A stretch of DNA of 64,000 nt. Origin: Pseudarthrobacter defluvii (GTDB taxonomy: Bacteria; Actinomycetota; Actinomycetes; Actinomycetales; Micrococcaceae). The stretch covers positions 3,968,001 through 4,032,000 of the forward strand of contig NZ_JAUSYG010000001.1 of NCBI RefSeq assembly GCF_030816725.1. Direction: 5' to 3'. The notes beneath the pieces were generated by a model. The model was given only the letters and a program-made list of their open reading frames with translations, did no database searches and was not told the origin of the DNA. Position numbers and translations under genes: made by a program. Below are positions 1 to 8,148 of the stretch, piece after piece (the stretch's first letter is position 1; every line of letters begins with the position of its first letter).

Positions 1-894
1 CAGGAATTGTTCGCCGTAGCTTTGAAGGGTGTCCTGGTTGAACAGCTGGCCGGCCTTGTCCCGCAGCGCCTCATAACTCCAGCCGCCCTCGCGGTACTCG
101 GTGGTGGCAGCTTCCGGGTGGGTCCAGACCTGCAGGCGGTCACCGCCGGCGCCGATGGCCTGGCCGGTGATGTTGGCTGCCTCGTCGGAGGCGAGGAAGG
201 CAACCAGCCCGGAGACGTCGTCGGCCGTTCCAAAGCCCAGGTCGTGGCGGAAGAAGGACGGCATGGCCTCACCGCGCTCCTCCGCCTCCACTGCCTTCTG
301 GAAGTAGGGCACGGTCTTGGTCATGGCCGTGGCGGCAACCGGGATGACGCTGTTGACCGTCACGCCGGCCTTTTTCATTTCCAGCGCCCAGGTGCGGACC
401 ATGCCCACGATCCCGGCCTTGGCGGCGGCGTAGTTGGTCTGGCCGAAGTTGCCGCGCTGGCCCGTGGGCGAGCCGATGGTGATGATGCGGCCGGCGACAT
501 TGTTTTCCTTGAAGTAGGCGTAGGCCTCGCGGACGCAGGTGAAGGTGCCCTTGAGGTGGACGTTGATCACCACATCGAAGTCCTCGTCCGTCATCTTTAG
601 GATGCTCTTGTCCCGCAGGATTCCCGCGTTGGTGACCAGGATGTCCAGCCGGCCGAACGCGTCTACGGCTCCGGCCACCAGGGCCTTGGCGGCGTCCGTG
701 CTTCCCACCGGAACCACCACGGCGGTGGCCCGGCCGCCGTCCTTTTCGATCTGTGCCACAGCCTGCGCAGCGGTGTCGGCGTTCACGTCGTTAATGACGA
801 CGGCGGCACCCTGGCGGGCCAGTTCCCTTGCGTAGGCGAGGCCGAGGCCCTGCCCGCTCCCGGTGACGATTGCAACCTTGCCGTTCAAGCTCAT
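1..894 (-). CDS. SDR-family NAD(P)-dependent oxidoreductase (C-terminus beyond window)
   Basis: Classical short-chain dehydrogenase, 298 codons visible, running off the left edge. The Rossmann glycine motif TGSGQGLG lies near residues 11-18 and a YAAAK catalytic Tyr/Lys pair near residue 153. The start at 894 is preceded by AAGGAG at good spacing. The visible tail (QVWTHPEA and beyond) is longer than a minimal 250-residue FabG and resembles the SDR part of 17-beta-HSD4-like hydroxyacyl dehydrogenases, so a fatty-acyl or steroid-type 3-hydroxyacyl substrate is possible; this is inference. It is divergent from the MarR gene at 1029, which probably controls it through the palindrome between them. 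Confidence 0.9.
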   Translation of the reverse strand, partial: MSLNGKVAIVTGSGQGLGLAYARELARQGAAVVINDVNADTAAQAVAQIEKDGGRATAVVVPVGSTDAAKALVAGAVDAFGRLDILVTNAGILRDKSILKMTDEDFDVVINVHLKGTFTCVREAYAYFKENNVAGRIITIGSPTGQRGNFGQTNYAAAKAGIVGMVRTWALEMKKAGVTVNSVIPVAATAMTKTVPYFQKAVEAEERGEAMPSFFRHDLGFGTADDVSGLVAFLASDEAANITGQAIGAGGDRLQVWTHPEAATTEYREGGWSYEALRDKAGQLFNQDTLQSYGEQFL

Positions 895-980
895 GGCCTG
901 CTCCTTCGCATGCGCCGGCCGAAGCCGTTGGGGTGGTCCCACTGCGGTGTGAGATCCTTGTTGGAATCAATGAAATTACG

Positions 981-1003
981 AATCATTGAAAAAGTCAACG
1001 ATT
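981..1003. promoter_or_regulatory. candidate MarR operator
   Basis: Imperfect inverted repeat: AATCATTGA, five-base spacer, TCAACGATT (one mismatch between arms). It sits in the AT-rich 134-bp gap between the divergent SDR and MarR genes. Reading toward the SDR, TTGACT at its edge could serve as a -35 box, so a bound dimer would block that promoter. Position and symmetry fit autoregulatory MarR sites; binding is inferred. Confidence 0.5.
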
Positions 1004-1028
1004 GTTTTTTACCAGTACCGGAGTTGTG

Positions 1029-1496
1029 ATGGCCACCTTGGGCACCAAAGTTCAGACCCCCCGCCTTGCGGCAGCCCGGATCGGCAGCGATGTGGGCCTG
1101 CTGCTCGCCAAGCTGCATGCCGCCGGCTCGGTACTGAACAACAAGGCACTGGCCGACTTCGGGCTCCGCGAGCGGTCCTTCTCCGTTCTGACGCTGGCGT
1201 GCAGCGGGCTGGAGCCCACGCAGCGGGAACTGGCGGATTTCCTCAGCCTGGACCCTAGCCAGGTAGTCACGCTGGTGGACGACCTGGAGCACCGCGGGCT
1301 GGTGGAGCGGGCGCAGGGCAAGCAGGACCGGCGAGCCAAGATCATCGTGTCCACCGCCGAGGGGCGGAAGATGCACACCAAAGCCCGCGCGGCCCTGGAC
1401 GTAGCTGAAATCGAGCAGCTGGCCGGCCTTTCCGACGAGGAGTCGCAGGAGTTGAAGCGGCTGCTGCGCAAGGCGCTGTGGGGCGCGGCGGAGTAG
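1029..1496 (+). CDS. MarR-family transcriptional regulator
   Basis: 155-residue winged-helix regulator. The central part shows the MarR pattern: an LxLxxxxGLEPTQRELADFL helix-turn-helix entry, LDPSQVVTLVDDLEHRGLVER as recognition helix, and a DRRAKIIVSTAEGRKM wing. GGAG six bases upstream supports ATG 1029; GTG at 1026 is an alternative. It is divergent from the SDR at 1-894, so a repressor relieved by a phenolic or acyl ligand is the usual expectation for this family. The ligand cannot be read from sequence. Converges on the MFS pseudogene. Confidence 0.9.
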   Translation: MATLGTKVQTPRLAAARIGSDVGLLLAKLHAAGSVLNNKALADFGLRERSFSVLTLACSGLEPTQRELADFLSLDPSQVVTLVDDLEHRGLVERAQGKQDRRAKIIVSTAEGRKMHTKARAALDVAEIEQLAGLSDEESQELKRLLRKALWGAAE

Positions 1497-1582
1497 GCGG
1501 CTGCCTTTCGGGCTACTGGCACCCGGGGAACGGCCTTCCCAGCAAGCCCGAACGGCACCACCTCAGTCCCGCCTTGGGTGTC

Positions 1583-2787
1583 TCAGGGCACCGGGATGTC
1601 TTCCTGCCGGCCGACCGGACTTGTCCGCTGGGTTGCAGCTCCGAGAGCACTGATGAGGCAGAGGGCTCCGGCGGTGATGAAGGCGACGACGAAGTTGGTT
1701 GTTTCAATGAGGGCACCGATGACCGTTGATCCGAGGGCCTGGCCTAGAACGAGGCTGATGAAGAGGATTGAGGTCCCTGCAGCGCTGTTCGCCGCCGCGA
1801 GTGAGGCCCAGATAATGAGCACTGAGGTTGCTGCTGTGTAGGCGAGGCCGAAAAGTCCTGCCGCAGCGAGGCTGATCGGCGGGCTGGTCGGGACCAGGGC
1901 GAATGCCACTGTTGCGGCCGAGGTCGCACCTACGGTTATGCACCAGGTGGTCCTGACGGAGTGCTGGGCGAGCCAGGGTGCCAGGAGGAGCGCGGCGGAG
2001 CTGCCGGCACCCAAGGCCATCCATACTGTCGCGGATGTTTCGACTGGTATTCCGCCGTCGTCTTGGAGGAGTGAGCGTCCATGTGCCCAGAGGGCTGCGC
2101 TTCCGATCCCCAAGACGAAAGCTGAAACGATTGGCCAACTCAGACCCCGAGCACTGCGTACTCCGGTACCTGCTGGCCTTTCGCTGTGAAGCGCAGTATT
2201 ACTAAGCCCTTTGGCGTGCGAGGTGTCGGAGCGCAGGACGCCAATCATGGCGGTGAAAGTGAGGACGGCAATGAGGATCCACGCTGCGCGCCACCATGGG
2301 CCCAGCACTAAGGCAGACCGCCGGCGGCGACGACCCCGAAACCGGTGCCCGAATTCACGATCGACTGAAGTTGGGCTCCCCTGGCCGTTGCCGTATTGCG
2401 TTGGACGAGTTCCACCAGCGCAGGTGATGCGAATCCCGCCCCCATTCCTGCCACCAGGACAGCGAGCGCGAAGAAGATCGCTTCCTGAGCGGCGGCGATG
2501 CCGACACTTCCAAGGGTTGCGGTCGAGCCCGCGAGAATGACCATGAAACGGGGGTGACCGGGCGCGCACCGGAAGCCGAGGGCAGCTGAGACGCAGTACG
2601 TGATCGACGCGCCGGATGAGAGGAGACCGGCGATGGTCGAGGTCAGCGCGAAGGACTAAGAGAAGGAGGGAAGGAAGAGCCCGTACCCGAATCGGGCCAG
2701 ACCGTAAGTGGCGGCAATCAGCGCAACGGCAGACACCGCGAACATGAGCGTGGCTGCTGACCGTCTGGTCTGTAACGAGCGTTTCAT
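1583..2787 (-). pseudogene. MFS transporter, broken by an internal stop and a frameshift
   Basis: Reading from ATG 2787 gives an MFS N-terminus (MKRSLQTRRSAATLMFAV, then YGLARFGYGLFLPSF) for 43 codons, then an in-frame TAG at 2656-2658. The same frame continues as good MFS helices (GMGAGFASPALVELVQ) to about 2310. There the coding signal moves to another frame, as ALVLGPWWRAAWILIAV, and continues through six C-terminal helices to TGA at 1583. Restoring one base near 2310 joins the frames. Two independent lesions make a sequencing error an unlikely sole cause. The family is the drug/sugar-efflux type with a TetR neighbour, whose remnant lies next door. Confidence 0.85.
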
Positions 2788-3230
2788 TGAAGGAAGGTCT
2801 CATCGTCGAGGCCTTGCGGCGTCGCCTGACGCGCTGGGACCAAGACTGGCAACGGGAAGTCAGTAATGCCGCAACAGCGGAGGACAAACTACTCGCGGTT
2901 TTCCCTGCCCTGGCCCGGTATCGGTCCGGGCCTGCAACTCCCCGCTGGTGCGCCTTCCTCAGTGTGGCGGCAGAGTCGCCCCACCCGAGTCAGCTACTCG
3001 ATGAAGCTCTGCGCAGTGACACGGAACTGCTCATTACGCGTCTTCACCAGCTCGCCATCCCCGTTGTCGGTACAGGTGAGGCACGCGCTCTGGCTGAACG
3101 CCTGGCCCTGATCCTGACCGGCGTGCTGGGGATGATGCTCAGGGCAGCGGATCCTGACAAGGTGATCGCTGACGGGTATGCCACGGCCAAGACCATCGTT
3201 GAAGCAACCACGGCCTCCACCGCCCCGTGA
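2787..3230 (+). pseudogene. TetR-family regulator lacking its DNA-binding domain
   Basis: The readable protein starts abruptly at LKEGLIVEALRRRLTRW, which corresponds to the segment right after the YRHF-x-(S/T)K end of a TetR helix-turn-helix. A ligand-binding domain follows to TGA at 3228-3230. Upstream in frame there is no HTH, only a stop at 2745-2747, and the bases belong to the start of the oppositely oriented MFS gene. The N-terminal ~45 codons and the original intergenic operator appear to have been deleted, leaving the two genes head to head. With no HTH it cannot act as a repressor. Confidence 0.75.
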
Positions 3231-3553
3231 GCCCTATCTACTGGTGGACCTCCACGTAGAAAGCAACCAAGTGCCCCGGCCAGTTCCCAAATCTCTCAAG
3301 TCCCAGCTTCCGAGTCGTTGAGGTTTGAGCTCGCCTTTACCGTCACCATTCCGCGTAGCGTATATGGCACCTTCACCGCGCAATAATTCGGGCGGGGTAT
3401 ACGGGACACCGTGAACTGCAGCTCCATTAAAGCGCAGGTCAGCACCGGGTTGTCCCGATAGAGGACCGGCTTACGAACGCTGGTGGCTCGCTGTGATCGC
3501 TGAGCGGCGATGTTGGCCTCCGCGAGACGACAGGGTCGAGGTAGATAAGGTTC
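3231..3553. other. intergenic region
   Basis: No credible reading frame on either strand. It contains the first copy of the GGATCC-centred palindromic repeat (3451-3480). No promoter or terminator stands out. Confidence 0.5.
3451..3480. repeat. palindromic repeat copy 1
   Basis: TGTCCCGATAGAGGACCGGC followed by TTACGAACG; a diverged copy with GGACC replacing the usual GGATC centre. Lies between the TetR remnant and the stop of the 3554-3802 gene. Confidence 0.55.
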
Positions 3554-3802
3554 CTATTTGTATTGCCTTGAACCTTTCGGCCGCCGTCGCCACCCGGGTC
3601 GTTGACGCAACTCGGCCTGCGCGTGGGCGAGCAGGAGTTGAGTCTCGCGAAGAAGTTCTAGCGACGTCTCTTGAATTTCTCGCGACGCATCCGTCGCCGC
3701 TTCTGCCTTCTCTGCCGCACGGCCGGGCAGGAGAAATTCGATAAGAAGCGTTGCTGCGGTGCCGAGCAAGACGCCTGACAGCACCAGTAGGAATTGCGCC
3801 AT
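3554..3802 (-). CDS. small membrane protein with cytoplasmic helical tail
   Basis: 82 residues: MAQFLLVLSGVLLGTAATLL is a single N-terminal membrane segment, followed by a charged Ala/Glu-rich helix (GRAAEKAEAATDASREIQET) with coiled-coil potential and a basic C-terminus (GWRRRPKG). I do not recognise a family. The start is chosen at the ATG before the membrane segment, with AAGG about nine bases upstream; an in-frame ATG at 3964 would add 54 residues that look non-natural. Gene reality rests on the clean amphipathic pattern rather than homology. Confidence 0.45.
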   Translation of the reverse strand: MAQFLLVLSGVLLGTAATLLIEFLLPGRAAEKAEAATDASREIQETSLELLRETQLLLAHAQAELRQRPGWRRRPKGSRQYK

Positions 3803-4125
3803 GGATCGCACCTTGGGAACGGTCCAGCGGACGACGAAGCCGTAAGCGATTGCGGGGAGGCGAGCTATCCGCTGATCCAGGTTGTCAGCCACCCACGGAC
3901 CCTTGGGACGAAGGGAGAATTGCACGACCGCGACCCTTCCGATGTCGTTTAGGAGGACAGACATCGTTTGCTGGTCAGGGGGTCTGCGATGCCGTTCTGC
4001 GTCGAGTGGAGACCTCGTGAGGGCACAGGCCAGACCCTCCCTCCTGCCGGAGGAGGGCAGGTGACGGGGTGGTGGGAGCAAGCGCTTACTTGACGGCTCC
4101 CCGAAATCCGCTCAAGATTGCGTCC

Positions 4126-4977
4126 ATGGGCGACTCGCACGAGGAAATGCTTCGCCACTACGAGCCGGGCGGACTTCTGCCGCGAATCGTGGCGGGGTTG
4201 CAAGCTCTCGGCAAGGACCTGGACTCGGTCACGCACGAAGATCTCGCGCCGGCCGACGAGTTTCACTCCGCGGGACGTTCGGCCACGCGCGCATTGGTGG
4301 AGCTTGCAAAGATTCCGCCAGGATCGCGAGTGCTCGACGTGGGCAGCGGGTTGGGCGGCCCGGCGCGTTACCTCGCCGCAACTTTGGGTTGCGACGTGAC
4401 AGGCATCGACCTCTCGCCTGAATTCTGCGGGGTGGCCAGCGCCCTTTCTCGGATGACGCGGTTGTCCGATCGCACCCGCTTTCAGGCGGGTGATGCCCTG
4501 GAGCTTCCGTTCGCCGCGTCCAGCTTCGACGTGGTGTGGACGATACAAATGCAGATGAACATCCGGGACAAGCGCCGCCTGTATTCCGGAATCGCCCGGG
4601 TACTCAGGCCGGGCGGGCTGTTCGTCTGCCAGAAAATCTGCGCGGGGAACGGTGAGCCGATCGAGCTTCCGGTCCCATGGGCGAGCCGCCCCAACCAGAG
4701 CCACCTGGCCGATGCGGAATCCCTCCGCGGGTTGATCCGCGGTGCAGGTCTCCTCGAGCGCACCTGGCGCGACATTACCGCCGACGTCGTGGCGGCGCGC
4801 AAGGCACAGCAGGCGAAGGCGCAAGCGTCGGGTGCGAACGGCTCCGGCGCCCCTCCTCCGCTTGGAATGCATCTCGTGCTGGGAGAACAGGCAGCCGTCA
4901 AGATGAGTAACTCCGGGCGCAACATCGACGCCGGGCGCACGGTGTTCATCCAGGGCGTATTCGGCAAGCCTGGCTAG
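4126..4977 (+). CDS. class I SAM-dependent methyltransferase
   Basis: 283 residues, Rossmann methyltransferase fold. SAM motif I is LDVGSGLGGPARYLA (about 70-84), the acidic strand-2 end is GIDLSPEF, motif II region is GDALELPF, followed by FDVVWTIQMQMNI and LRPGGLFV. The HYEPGGLLPRI start and the DEFHSAGRSATRALVEL segment resemble the UbiE/sarcosine-dimethylglycine methyltransferase group. Substrate unknown. No strong Shine-Dalgarno precedes ATG 4126; a GTG at 4069 is the alternative. A related, truncated copy lies at 16851-17106, at the other end of the accessory stretch. Confidence 0.85.
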   Translation: MGDSHEEMLRHYEPGGLLPRIVAGLQALGKDLDSVTHEDLAPADEFHSAGRSATRALVELAKIPPGSRVLDVGSGLGGPARYLAATLGCDVTGIDLSPEFCGVASALSRMTRLSDRTRFQAGDALELPFAASSFDVVWTIQMQMNIRDKRRLYSGIARVLRPGGLFVCQKICAGNGEPIELPVPWASRPNQSHLADAESLRGLIRGAGLLERTWRDITADVVAARKAQQAKAQASGANGSGAPPPLGMHLVLGEQAAVKMSNSGRNIDAGRTVFIQGVFGKPG

Positions 4978-5411
4978 TGGTCCGATCCGATGATCCCGCT
5001 GGAAAACTCTGTCGAAAGCACGGGCGCGGCGAATCTCCATTGATCGTCCGGTCAAAGGGCACATTCGGTCACGACGACCGAAATTCGCCCGCTGAGGGAT
5101 CGGTCAGCGGGCGCTGTCTAGGAGGGACTGCGACTACGCGACCTCGCGTTCGAGCTGACCAGGTTGCACGAAAAGTCGCACTTGATGTGTGTTCTACAGG
5201 TGGATTTGTTCTCGCTACCTTTTGCGCCTATCACGCAAGCAGAGCCTGGGGCGAACTCAGGCGTCGGACAAAGCAAATTCCTGAAAGCGAAGCGGTGGAG
5301 CACAAGCAGGCGGTTTCCCCATCGTCGCGTTTAGGGAATCTTCGCCTGGACATTTGGGGACCGAAACCCAATTGCATTTACAGGCACCCTCGTGTGGTTC
5401 ATAGTCGAGGT
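4978..5411. other. intergenic region with one palindromic repeat
   Basis: No supported gene, although the frame of the next gene stays open upstream. The notable content is the perfect-stem palindrome at 5086-5113. Confidence 0.4.
5086..5113. repeat. palindromic repeat copy 2 (perfect stem)
   Basis: Arms CGCCCGCTGA and TCAGCGGGCG pair perfectly over ten bases around GGGATCGG. The stem sequence differs from other copies, but pairing is kept, which argues for selection or recent origin as a hairpin. Confidence 0.75.
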
Positions 5412-6239
5412 ATGCGAGTGGCCGGAATTCTCCCCTCAGACGCTCCTGACCCGCGGGCCGGATGGGCCGAGCGCCTGAAGCTGATGCCCATTCAGGTGAT
5501 GGGGCTCGCGCCTCAACCATCGTTGGAGGACACCGACAGCGTTGGTGTGACCTATGGCCAAGATGATCGTGGGTACAACGAGATGACGGCGAGCATCACC
5601 TATACGCTCTGGCGAAACCCGGATGACCGCTCAGACCCGGTAAACCTTGCTGACCTCGACGAGAAGACACGCAGATCGATCGAGGAAGTTCCGCCATGGC
5701 CTCGGCCCCCTTGGCTGATCAAGTACGTGGAGCGACTGCGTTACCCGCAACTTGAGGAGGCCGTGCGAACCACCTGGCACCGCGATCCATCCGAGCGTTC
5801 TTCGGTTCGAAGCCTACTGGCTGACCATGTCAACCACATCCTCATGAACCAATATCGGCAAGAGCTCTGGCCGGGCAGCAACCCCTGGGACCAGCACGCA
5901 CCCACAGTAACCGGCCGGATGGTCAACAGCCAGGCCAGGACCGTCATCAACGGAGTCGACGTGCCCGGCGCAGAGATCGATACGGACCCGTTCGTCTACG
6001 GTATAGGAGCCCAACTGGCAGGCCGCGGCGTGGTGACCGCAGTGCTTCCACGCACTGACTCAAGCACATCCAAGTCCAATTCACGCCCCGGACCTAACGG
6101 TTCCATTCCAAACACAGCAACACCAAGCTTGACGCCGCCCCCCAGAGGGAACCTCGTCCGTAAGCCGATGGCTAAACGGACCAATGTCGAAACAACCTCA
6201 AACACAGAGGCCTGCGAGTCTCGTCGCTTCGCGTCGTAA
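5412..6239 (+). CDS. hypothetical protein
   Basis: About 275 residues, no family recognised. The N-terminal part is soluble with a Trp-rich segment (ITYTLWRNPDDRSDPVNLAD, then PPWPRPPWLIKYVERLRYP). A middle part contains HVNHILMNQYRQELWPGSNP, and the tail is Ser/Thr/Pro/Asn-rich and low complexity. No signal peptide or membrane helix. The frame is open back to 4977, but that extension looks non-coding and crosses a repeat. ATG 5412 has GAGG too close for an ideal site, and GTG 5394 is an alternative. Sits alone between repeats. Confidence 0.6.
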   Translation: MRVAGILPSDAPDPRAGWAERLKLMPIQVMGLAPQPSLEDTDSVGVTYGQDDRGYNEMTASITYTLWRNPDDRSDPVNLADLDEKTRRSIEEVPPWPRPPWLIKYVERLRYPQLEEAVRTTWHRDPSERSSVRSLLADHVNHILMNQYRQELWPGSNPWDQHAPTVTGRMVNSQARTVINGVDVPGAEIDTDPFVYGIGAQLAGRGVVTAVLPRTDSSTSKSNSRPGPNGSIPNTATPSLTPPPRGNLVRKPMAKRTNVETTSNTEACESRRFAS

Positions 6240-6371
6240 CGCTATACCGGTTCGTCACAATAGAGCGCGACTAGAGGTGCACCTTCACGTTGATGACACG
6301 CGGGGGCGCACTCATCGGGGCGGAACCGGATATAGGCAAGCCCGTCTGTCGGGCACTTAGAATTCTCTTCA

Positions 6372-6839
6372 ATGAACAGTTCGCGTCGTTCCCTCCGAAT
6401 CGCAACCGCCCGTGACGGCCCACAACTCTTACGGCTGTGGGCGCTGCTCTTTGATGAGGCCGCGACTGCCGCCGACGAGCCGTGGAGGAGCCACGCTCAA
6501 GAGTGGTTCGCCCGCCACGTCGGCGACTCCAGCACTGCTCGGTTCCCGGTCGTCGACATCGGTGGCGAACTCGTCGCAACCGCAATCGGCACACTTGAAC
6601 TGGGCGTTCCCAATCCCATGTGTGTCCACGGGCGAACCGTCCGGCTCGCGAATGTAATCACTCTTCCCGAGCACCGTGGCTGCGGGTACGGAACCTTTCT
6701 GGTCCGCGACGTAATCGAATGGGCCAGGTCGATCGATGCAGATCGGGTGGACCTCAGTTCAACGGAGGTGGGACAGGGCCTCTACGACAAGGAGGGGTTC
6801 GTTTTGACGTCTGCTCCCCGGATGAAACTCATTCTTTGA
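6372..6839 (+). CDS. GNAT-family N-acetyltransferase
   Basis: 155 residues, about the normal length. Acetyl-CoA motif A is present as VITLPEHRGCGYGTFLV (R-x-x-G-x-G), with a preceding VDIGGELVATAIGTLEL beta strand pair and a C-terminal GLYDKEGFVLTSAPRMKL strand typical of GNATs. The acceptor is unknown; stand-alone GNATs of this kind modify small amines, antibiotics or protein N-termini. It is single-gene, flanked by repeats and convergent with the HEAT-repeat gene. Confidence 0.88.
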   Translation: MNSSRRSLRIATARDGPQLLRLWALLFDEAATAADEPWRSHAQEWFARHVGDSSTARFPVVDIGGELVATAIGTLELGVPNPMCVHGRTVRLANVITLPEHRGCGYGTFLVRDVIEWARSIDADRVDLSSTEVGQGLYDKEGFVLTSAPRMKLIL

Positions 6840-6896
6840 CGGGCGCGACCGAGATCACGGGAGCTAACCCAGGATTCTGCCCGATGAGACTCGATC

Positions 6897-6923
6897 CGCC
6901 CGGTAGAGGATCCCTTTACGGAC
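6897..6923. repeat. palindromic repeat copy 3
   Basis: CGCCCGGTAGAGGATCCCTT then TACGGAC. Lies between the convergent GNAT (stop 6839) and HEAT-repeat (stop 6954) genes. Confidence 0.65.
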
Positions 6924-6953
6924 CTCGTCTTGTCTGATGTGGCGGTGCGCGGG

Positions 6954-7391
6954 TCAGTTGCCGTCCGTGATTCTAATTACAGCTCTTTCTGCGGCGCGCC
7001 TCACCCTTAGCTGGGAATCACCGGCCAGATTTGCCAGCAGCGGGAGAGCTGAGTCGATCCGGTGACGAGCGCAGACCTTCGCTGCCGCCTCCCGCACCCG
7101 CCACTGTTCGTCGCCCAGCGCTTCTATGATCGCCGGTTCCGCCGAGGCGTCGTATGCGTACAGCAAACCGCGTGCCGCCCACACCCGAAGCCAGTAGTCC
7201 GGCCCGCTCTCGCCGCCGGTAACCGCCCATCGAGCGGGCGGGCCACCCAGGGCATAGATCAGTTGCGCGTCCGCCTCTGAACCCCGAAGAAGCGCGACGC
7301 ACCCGGCAATTACTGCCTTAGTTCCTCGGGCGGCGCATTCGCGTTTCACGCTCTCACCCGGGGATATGCCCCACTGAGATCTGCTCGTCAT
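6954..7391 (-). CDS. HEAT-repeat protein
   Basis: 145 residues of paired helices. The C-terminal half shows two clear HEAT/PBS-lyase-like units: PAIIEALGDEQWRVREAAAK and LPLLANLAGDSQLRVRRAAE. These have the D-x-x-x-x-V-R-x-x-A signature. The N-terminal half (ALLRGSEADAQLIYALGG) is probably a degenerate unit plus cap. Such proteins are binding scaffolds without catalytic residues; the partner is unknown. No signal peptide. Stands alone between two repeat copies. Confidence 0.8.
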   Translation of the reverse strand: MTSRSQWGISPGESVKRECAARGTKAVIAGCVALLRGSEADAQLIYALGGPPARWAVTGGESGPDYWLRVWAARGLLYAYDASAEPAIIEALGDEQWRVREAAAKVCARHRIDSALPLLANLAGDSQLRVRRAAERAVIRITDGN

Positions 7392-7462
7392 GCGCAGAGG
7401 TTACCAGTCGAGGTCGACAGTAAATCATGTCAAGCTTTCGCTCGAGAGGCGGTCATACCGGA

Positions 7463-7492
7463 GCGTCCGTTGAGCGATCGACCTACGGGACA
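7463..7492. repeat. palindromic repeat copy 4
   Basis: CGTCCGTTGAGCGATCGACC then TACGGGACA, centred on CGATCG. Lies between the HEAT-repeat gene start and the small membrane protein. Confidence 0.6.
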
Positions 7493-7564
7493 AGCGTCAG
7501 GGTCCTGCGGGACGCCGTAAGCGACTCGCGCCCAATATGGTGCATTGCCGTTTAGGCTGCGGGT

Positions 7565-7696
7565 ATGAAACCCCGCGGAATTCTCATTGCTGCTCTCGTC
7601 CTGGTAGTAATCGTGGTTGCCATAATTGTGGCTTGGGCAAGTTTCGGTGGCCGCCCAAGCCTCATGAGCTCCACGGCGTTCACCACCGCCCGCTGA
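7565..7696 (+). CDS. 43-residue single-pass membrane protein (copy 1, intact)
   Basis: MKPRGILIAALVLVVIVVAI continues into IVAWASFGGRP: a positively charged start, one strong transmembrane helix and a short Ser/Thr tail. A second copy at 13439-13569 is nearly identical in the DNA encoding the membrane segment but frameshifted. Synonymous and conservative differences between the copies (GGR/GDR, LVLVVIVV/LVLVIIVV) support the reading frame. The TGA stop lies inside the downstream palindromic repeat. The function is unknown; size and topology are compatible with a small stress peptide, toxin or membrane regulator. Confidence 0.65.
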   Translation: MKPRGILIAALVLVVIVVAIIVAWASFGGRPSLMSSTAFTTAR

Positions 7697-7714
7697 CCGA
7701 TCCCTCACCGGACA
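7688..7714. repeat. palindromic repeat copy 5
   Basis: GCCCGCTGACCGATCCCTCA then CCGGACA. Contains the stop codon of the 43-residue gene and ends two bases before the stop of the PASTA gene on the other strand. Confidence 0.65.
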
Positions 7715-7716
7715 AC

Positions 7717-8040
7717 TCACGAGTCGGTGGCGCCCTCCGCATGAGTTGGCAATGAGGGGGTCGGCCCGCCCGTCTGCTCCGGCACGTCGCTTCGGGCTTG
7801 ACCGTCCTGAACGAAAGTAATCTGAATTTGGCTCCCCCGCTCAAGGACCGATCCTGCAGGAGGATCTTGGGAGGTCACCCAGAATAGCCCCGGCCACGTG
7901 CGCGAGCGCAGACCTGGACCATCAGGATCCCCAGCCGCGAGACCGAACCCAAGGTTCGCCGCAATCTCTTGTGCGATATGTACGGGCTGCCCGACCAAAT
8001 CCGGAACATTTAGCATCTGACGTTCGACCACCCCCGGCAT
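7717..8040 (-). CDS. stand-alone PASTA-domain protein
   Basis: 107 residues with one PASTA domain: VPDLVGQPVHIAQEIAANLG opens it and SQDPPAGSVLERGSQIQITF closes it, matching the family signature (VPDLVG ... QxPxAGxxVxxGSxIxI). A polar tail follows. There is no kinase domain, membrane segment or signal peptide, unlike PknB or PBP contexts. GGAG touches ATG 8040, so GTG at codon 4 (8031), nine bases from GGAG, may be the real start; ATG 8016 is another option. PASTA domains bind peptidoglycan fragments or beta-lactams in known proteins; a cytoplasmic copy is odd. Confidence 0.8.
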   Translation of the reverse strand: MPGVVERQMLNVPDLVGQPVHIAQEIAANLGFGLAAGDPDGPGLRSRTWPGLFWVTSQDPPAGSVLERGSQIQITFVQDGQARSDVPEQTGGPTPSLPTHAEGATDS

Positions 8041-8112
8041 CTCCTTTGCGCCCGAACAGCTGGTACGGCAAACATAACCGTCTATTCACCAGATTAGCGC
8101 CGGTGTTCGGTG

Positions 8113-8140
8113 CGTCCCGGTAGGGATCGGTTTACGGACG
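8113..8140. repeat. palindromic repeat copy 6
   Basis: CGTCCCGGTAGGGATCGGTT then TACGGACG. Lies between the PASTA gene start and the stop of the 8149 gene. Confidence 0.7.
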
Positions 8141-8148
8141 ACCGAGAT

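Noticed and set aside
1507..1552. TTCGGGCT/AGCCCGAA inverted repeat between MarR and MFS remnant
   Set aside because: The 30-nt loop and short stem make a terminator uncertain.
7463..7492. Integron attC-like core (GTTGAGC) within a repeat copy
   Set aside because: The core GTTRRRY is not kept in other copies, the repeats are too short for attC, and no integrase is seen.
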